Origin: Alphaproteobacteria bacterium
GTDB taxonomy: Bacteria > Pseudomonadota > Alphaproteobacteria > Puniceispirillales > Puniceispirillaceae
Assembly: GCA_022425565.1 (NCBI GenBank)
Contig: JAKMFG010000171.1
Coordinates: 1-10,621 of the forward strand
Reading direction: 5' to 3'
Length of the DNA: 10,621 nt
Below the pieces are notes generated by a model, which made no database searches, was not told the DNA's origin, and saw only the letters and a program-made list of their open reading frames with translations. Both the position numbers and the translations under genes were made by a program. This document shows, piece after piece, positions 7,023 to 10,621 of the stretch (the first letter of the stretch is position 1; each line of letters opens with the position of its first letter).

Positions 7023-7883
7023 TTAATGCGGCGCGGCATCTTGCTTCAGGGCTTCGGCCAAGCGTGCCGCTTCATCAGCATTCATTGTGTAGGTATGATC
7101 AGCATCGGGGAACCGGCCGGATCTCACATCTTCGGCATAACACTCAAAGGCGTTCGTCGCGACCTCAGCAATGTTCCCATAGCGCTTGGCAAACTTCGGT
7201 TTGAAACTGTCGAAGGCACCGATGAGGTCATATCCGTTCAAGAGCTGACAGGTCCCTGCAGAGCCTGCGCCAATAGAGAAGGTGAAGATATCGACGGCCT
7301 CATCAACCGCTTTGCCAACCTCATAGGGCATCGCCTCGATTTCAAAGCCGACGGCCCCGGCGTCTTCTATGGCACGGGCGTTGTCGATGATCTTGAGTGC
7401 CGCTTCCGCCGTCCGGCCCTGCATTTTGAAACCGCCCGCCGCATGGACGCGGTGCGGCAACAGCCCAACATGGCTCATCACCGGCACGCCGGCGTCCCCC
7501 ACCGCCTTTATGATATCGAACATTTCACTCCCGCCTTGCAGTTTCACAGCATCCGCATCGGCCTCTTTCATCAGGCGCACCGCATTCTTCACGGCGATCT
7601 CCCGCGTTGCATAAGATCCATAGGGCATAGAGACGATGCACAGCGTGTTTGGTGCGCCGCGCCGCACCGCCCTGCAATGGTCAATCATCTGATCCACTGT
7701 CATGGCCAGCGTGTTTTCATGGCCGTGCAACGTCATGCCCAGACTGTCGCCAACACCGACAATGTCGACGCCTCCACGTTCTGCCCAGGTCGCGGTCAAA
7801 GCCTCCCCGACAGCGACCATAACCAAGCGTTCGCCAGCCCGTTTCTTTGCAGCGAGATCGGGTATTGTCAGCTTCGGATTCAT
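7023..7883 (-). CDS. PanB-like (ketopantoate hydroxymethyltransferase family) protein with altered active site
   Basis: The 286-residue protein aligns along its length with PanB, a TIM-barrel enzyme that adds the hydroxymethyl group of 5,10-methylene-tetrahydrofolate to 2-oxoisovalerate. Shared stretches are VGDSLGMTLHGH at 44-55, RRGAPN at 74-79 and PKFAKRYG at 229-236. Matches to E. coli PanB catalytic residues are D46 (D45), K114 (K112), H138 (H136) and E183 (E181). The Mg-binding D84 is replaced by S85, E114 by Q116, and the usual TAYD motif reads AVGE at 24-27. It may therefore not be a biosynthetic PanB; a related aldol-type reaction on a catabolic 2-oxoacid is possible. The start at 7883 has GGAG well placed before it; an in-frame ATG at 7937 would put the promoter inside the coding region. 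No panC lies beside it. Confidence 0.8.
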   Translation of the reverse strand: MNPKLTIPDLAAKKRAGERLVMVAVGEALTATWAERGGVDIVGVGDSLGMTLHGHENTLAMTVDQMIDHCRAVRRGAPNTLCIVSMPYGSYATREIAVKNAVRLMKEADADAVKLQGGSEMFDIIKAVGDAGVPVMSHVGLLPHRVHAAGGFKMQGRTAEAALKIIDNARAIEDAGAVGFEIEAMPYEVGKAVDEAVDIFTFSIGAGSAGTCQLLNGYDLIGAFDSFKPKFAKRYGNIAEVATNAFECYAEDVRSGRFPDADHTYTMNADEAARLAEALKQDAAPH

Positions 7884-7905
7884 ATCTGCGCTCCAGTTTT
7901 GGCTT

Positions 7906-7935
7906 GCATATAAAAATATATTATATCTAATATGC
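7906..7935. promoter_or_regulatory. Shared operator/promoter region of the divergent panB-like and dmdA-like genes
   Basis: The 86-base divergent gap (7884-7969) holds ATATATTATATCTA (7916-7929), which differs at one base from the element before gntR (6975-6988). It is flanked by the inverted repeat GCATAT (7906-7911) / ATATGC (7930-7935). On the minus strand a perfect TATAAT (7925-7920) lies 36 bases before the panB-like start, without a good -35 box. On the plus strand TTGGCT (7899-7904), 17 bases, TATATC (7922-7927) is a weak candidate for the rightward operon. One bound regulator could control both directions. Confidence 0.55.
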
Positions 7936-7969
7936 ACAAAAGGAAACCTCTTTCACCGGATCTAGGATA

Positions 7970-9094
7970 ATGCTCGACACCAACACAACAATCGTCACAA
8001 CGCCGGTGTCCGTCCGCTTGCGTCGCTCACCATTTTGGCCACGCTCGCATGCTGCGGGCGGCCACAATTACACAAGCTACAACCACACCCTGATCGCGGC
8101 TGACTTCAAAAGCCCGGAAGAGGACTACCGCCACTTGAAATCTGCCGTGCAACTTTGGGATGTTGGGTGCGAGCGGCAAATCGAGTTGCGCGGTCCGGAT
8201 GCAAAACGTCTGGCTCAGGCGGCGACGCCGCGCGATCTGGACAAGATGGCGGATGATCAATGCTTCTACATCCCAACCGTGGATGCAAAAGGTGGCATGA
8301 CCAACGATCCGGTCCTGATCAAGGTGGATGAAGATCACTACTGGGTGTCTATCGCGGACAGCGATTTGATTCTCTTTTTCAAAGGTGTGGCCGCGGCAAT
8401 GAGGCTTGATGTCTGTGTTGATGAGGCAGATGTCTGGCCGCTGGGCATCCAGGGCCCCAAAGCCGCTGAACTCGCGCGCAGGGTCTGGGGCGACGACGTG
8501 ATGAACATCCGCTTTTTCCGCCACAAGCGTATGGACGTGAACGGCGTGCCGATGTTGCTGGCGCGCTCCGGCTATTCCACGCAAGGCGGCTTTGAGCTCT
8601 ATTTCGAAGGTCGCGTGGGCGCGTCGGCACTATGGGATCAGCTCATGGCGATGGGCAGCGATCTGGACGTGCAAGCCGGATCCCCATGTCAGTCGGAGCG
8701 GGTCGAATCCGGGATGCTCTCATACCTGTCCGACATCACCCCCGACATGACGCCCTTCGAGGCCGGACTCGGCAAATTCTGCGAAATGACGCGGGACGTT
8801 GGGTGCCTGGGCTGGCGGGCCTTGCGCGAAGGGCAAGAACCAATGCGGCAGATACGGCCAATCGAAATCTCAGGCGGCCCGCTGCCGCCGATGCGCGAGT
8901 TTTGGCGTGTCGTAAGTGAGCTGGGTGAGCCTGTTGGGCGCATCTCCTCCGCGTGTCGCGCCTGGTCCTATGATTGCAACGCCGCGATCGGTCTCATCGG
9001 TCGGAGCCACTGGCAGCCTGGAACTAAATGCACTGTCGAGACCTCAGATGGGCCGCGATCCGCCATTGTGCGGGAGAGGTTCTGGAACCGATGA
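7970..9094 (+). CDS. DmdA/GcvT-like tetrahydrofolate-dependent methyl- or aminomethyltransferase
   Basis: This 374-residue protein belongs to the glycine cleavage T-protein (GcvT) fold and is closest, by eye, to DMSP demethylase DmdA. DmdA-like stretches are RLRRSPFW at 16-23, YNH at 37-39, WDVGCERQIE at 63-72, GGMTNDPV at 108-115, SIADSDL at 127-133, IQGPKA at 160-165 and ARSGYSTQGGFELY at 198-211. Family members move a methyl or methylene group from a sulfonium, amine or methoxy compound to tetrahydrofolate. Stretches conserved in the DmdA sequences I recall differ here (SPCQSERVESGMLSYLSD against CPNLIERIESGLLSYGND), so DMSP may not be the substrate. The ATG at 7970 has only a close AGGAT before it. 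The gene heads a rightward operon, 25 bases ahead of the oxidoreductase gene. Confidence 0.82.
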   Translation: MLDTNTTIVTTPVSVRLRRSPFWPRSHAAGGHNYTSYNHTLIAADFKSPEEDYRHLKSAVQLWDVGCERQIELRGPDAKRLAQAATPRDLDKMADDQCFYIPTVDAKGGMTNDPVLIKVDEDHYWVSIADSDLILFFKGVAAAMRLDVCVDEADVWPLGIQGPKAAELARRVWGDDVMNIRFFRHKRMDVNGVPMLLARSGYSTQGGFELYFEGRVGASALWDQLMAMGSDLDVQAGSPCQSERVESGMLSYLSDITPDMTPFEAGLGKFCEMTRDVGCLGWRALREGQEPMRQIRPIEISGGPLPPMREFWRVVSELGEPVGRISSACRAWSYDCNAAIGLIGRSHWQPGTKCTVETSDGPRSAIVRERFWNR

Positions 9095-9119
9095 CAGGTT
9101 CCGACCCAAGGAGGCTTCA

Positions 9120-10621
9120 ATGTTGAACGATCTGTCCAGTCTGAGAAACGTCGCGCTGTCCGACAAATATGATCTGTCTGTCGATCAGGTCTATCTGACC
9201 GGCACGCAGGCTCTGGTAAGACTCTGCTTGATCCAGTCCGAACGGGATCGTGCTGCAGGCCTCTCAACGGCAGGCTACGTCACAGGCTATCGCGGATCGC
9301 CGCTTGGCGGCCTGGATCAGCAATTCAGCTCGGCGCGCAAAGCACTGGACTCTGCGGACGTTGTGTTTCAACCGGGCTTGAACGAGGATTTGGCGGCAAC
9401 GGCGGTTTGGGGAACGCAACAGGCGGCCATGCGCGGTGAAGGCACCAAGGAGGGTGTCTTTGCGATGTGGTACGGCAAAGGCCCCGGCGTGGATCGCACT
9501 GGCGATGTGTTCCGGCACGGCAATCTTGCTGGAAGCGCCGAAAAGGGGGGTGTTTTGGCCCTTCTGGGAGACGATCACACCTGCGAAAGCTCGACGACCT
9601 GTCATCAAAGCGAATATGCGCTTGTCGATGCAATGATGCCGGTGCTGAACCCGGCCAATATTCAGGAGATTGTGGATTTCGGCCTGCACGGCTGGGCCAT
9701 GAGCCGGTATTCGGGCCTCTGGGTCGGGCTCAAATGTGTCAAGGACAACGTGGAAAGCAGCGGGTCGGTGGCGCTTCCCGCCGATCTGCCGCCGGCTCTG
9801 TCGCCGGACATCTCGCTCCCGCCGGGCGGGTTGAACATCCGCGCCAATGATGACCGGCATGAACAGGAACGCAGGCTGCACCGCTGGAAGCTCGACGCGG
9901 CGCAAGCCTATGCGCGGGCAAATGGTCTGGACAGGCGCGTTTGGTCTGGCGGCGACATGCCCAGGATCGGGATCGTCAGCACAGGCAAAAGCTGGATGGA
10001 CACGCAATCAGCTTTGCATAGTCTTGGCGTTGACGAGGCCAGGGCCGCAGAGCTTGGCGTGGCGACGTATAAGGTTGGCATGGTTTGGCCGCTGGAAGCG
10101 AAGGGCCTGGAGGACTTCGCCAAAACCCTCGATCTGCTGATCATCGTGGAAGAAAAGCGCGGCCTGATCGAAGGTCAGGTGCGCGAGAGCCTTTATGGCA
10201 CGCACGGGGCGCCCCCGGTTCTTGGCAAGAAAGATGAAAGCGGTCAGCCCCTCTTTCCAGCCGAAGGCGCGCTTCACCCGGTGATGATCGCCCGCGCCTT
10301 GGCGGCGCGCATTCCGGGGCTTGAGGCAGAGAGTCGCGCGCTCGACACGGCGGCCGACAGGCACGTGACACAGCTTCTCGTGTCGCGCACGCCTTATTTC
10401 TGCGCAGGCTGCCCGCATAACAGCTCCACTGTTCTACCCGAGGGCGCGCGCGGATATGCCGGTATCGGCTGTCATTGGATGAGCCAATCCATGGACCGCG
10501 CAACCGAAGGCTACACCCATATGGGCGGCGAAGGGGCGAATTGGATCGGTGAGGCGCCGTTCTCCAAGCGCGCTCATGTGTTCCAGAACCTTGGCGACGG
10601 GACGTATAATCACTCCGGCCT
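9120..10621 (+). CDS. Long-type indolepyruvate (2-oxoacid):ferredoxin oxidoreductase, N-terminal part, truncated by window end
   Basis: The frame is open from the ATG at 9120 to the end of the window: 500 codons with no stop. AAGGAGG is a strong ribosome binding site. Family marks are TAGYVTGYRGSPLGGLD at about 50-66 and GDDHTCESSTTCHQSEY near 150-166 in the N-terminal thiamine-pyrophosphate pyrimidine domain, then CAGCPHNSST at 428-437 and the start of the pyrophosphate-binding domain with GDGTYNHSG at 492-500. Aerobic proteobacteria carry long forms of about 1,100-1,200 residues with the alpha and gamma parts fused, and this is expected here. The enzyme oxidatively decarboxylates a 2-oxoacid to an acyl-CoA, using ferredoxin or another acceptor. 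Indolepyruvate is only the family name; the position downstream of the DmdA-like gene suggests a pathway-specific 2-oxoacid. Confidence 0.9.
   Translation, partial: MLNDLSSLRNVALSDKYDLSVDQVYLTGTQALVRLCLIQSERDRAAGLSTAGYVTGYRGSPLGGLDQQFSSARKALDSADVVFQPGLNEDLAATAVWGTQQAAMRGEGTKEGVFAMWYGKGPGVDRTGDVFRHGNLAGSAEKGGVLALLGDDHTCESSTTCHQSEYALVDAMMPVLNPANIQEIVDFGLHGWAMSRYSGLWVGLKCVKDNVESSGSVALPADLPPALSPDISLPPGGLNIRANDDRHEQERRLHRWKLDAAQAYARANGLDRRVWSGGDMPRIGIVSTGKSWMDTQSALHSLGVDEARAAELGVATYKVGMVWPLEAKGLEDFAKTLDLLIIVEEKRGLIEGQVRESLYGTHGAPPVLGKKDESGQPLFPAEGALHPVMIARALAARIPGLEAESRALDTAADRHVTQLLVSRTPYFCAGCPHNSSTVLPEGARGYAGIGCHWMSQSMDRATEGYTHMGGEGANWIGEAPFSKRAHVFQNLGDGTYNHSG

Noticed and set aside
6924..7913. 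Plus-strand open frame of 329 codons.
   Set aside because: It is antisense to the panB-like gene and runs across the gntR and divergent promoters; the PanB-like reading is well supported.
7884..7937. Upstream ATG (7937) for the panB-like gene.
   Set aside because: It would translate through the AT-rich operator and the TATAAT box; the ATG at 7883 has GGAG before it and matches the usual PanB start.
9264..10007. Minus-strand open frame of 247 codons.
   Set aside because: It is a shadow of the 2-oxoacid:ferredoxin oxidoreductase gene, whose thiamine and CAGCPH motifs are read on the plus strand.

Overview
The window looks like chromosomal DNA from a marine-type alphaproteobacterium, most likely of the Rhodobacterales (Roseobacter) group. 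This is inferred from the gene families and codon use: a tripartite TRAP transporter, a MocDEF-type oxygenase system, a DmdA-like aminomethyltransferase-family protein and a long indolepyruvate ferredoxin oxidoreductase-type gene. Genic DNA is GC-rich; the intergenic promoters are strikingly AT-rich. No rRNA, tRNA, insertion sequence, CRISPR array or phage gene is visible.

Layout. (1) 1-2036, plus strand: end of a probable TRAP solute-binding protein gene, then dctQ and dctM, which overlap by one base. (2) 2082-7883, minus strand, read right to left: a PanB-like protein, a GntR/FCD regulator, an FAD-linked D-2-hydroxyacid dehydrogenase-type protein, and the tight trio mocD-mocE-mocF (membrane di-iron oxygenase, Rieske-type ferredoxin, NADH:ferredoxin reductase). 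dctM and mocF converge. (3) 7970-10621, plus strand: a DmdA/GcvT-like protein diverging from the PanB-like gene, then the first 500 codons of a long 2-oxoacid:ferredoxin oxidoreductase gene that runs off the window.

The genes read as one catabolic island. A TRAP system imports an organic acid. MocDEF could hydroxylate or oxidatively demethylate it. The DmdA/GcvT-like protein could move a one-carbon unit to tetrahydrofolate. The FAD enzyme could turn a D-2-hydroxyacid into a 2-oxoacid, and the last enzyme could convert a 2-oxoacid to an acyl-CoA. The PanB-like protein belongs to a family that transfers hydroxymethyl groups between methylene-tetrahydrofolate and a 2-oxoacid, but it lacks several hallmark residues of PanB. 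The substrate cannot be read from the sequence.

Regulation. A near-palindrome built on ATAT-W-ATAT lies in front of mocD, the FAD enzyme, gntR and the panB-like/dmdA-like divergent pair. At mocD it fills the spacer of a promoter with a perfect -35 box; at the FAD enzyme gene it overlaps a perfect -10 box. It is a good candidate operator for the local GntR regulator and ties the minus-strand genes and the rightward operon into one regulon.
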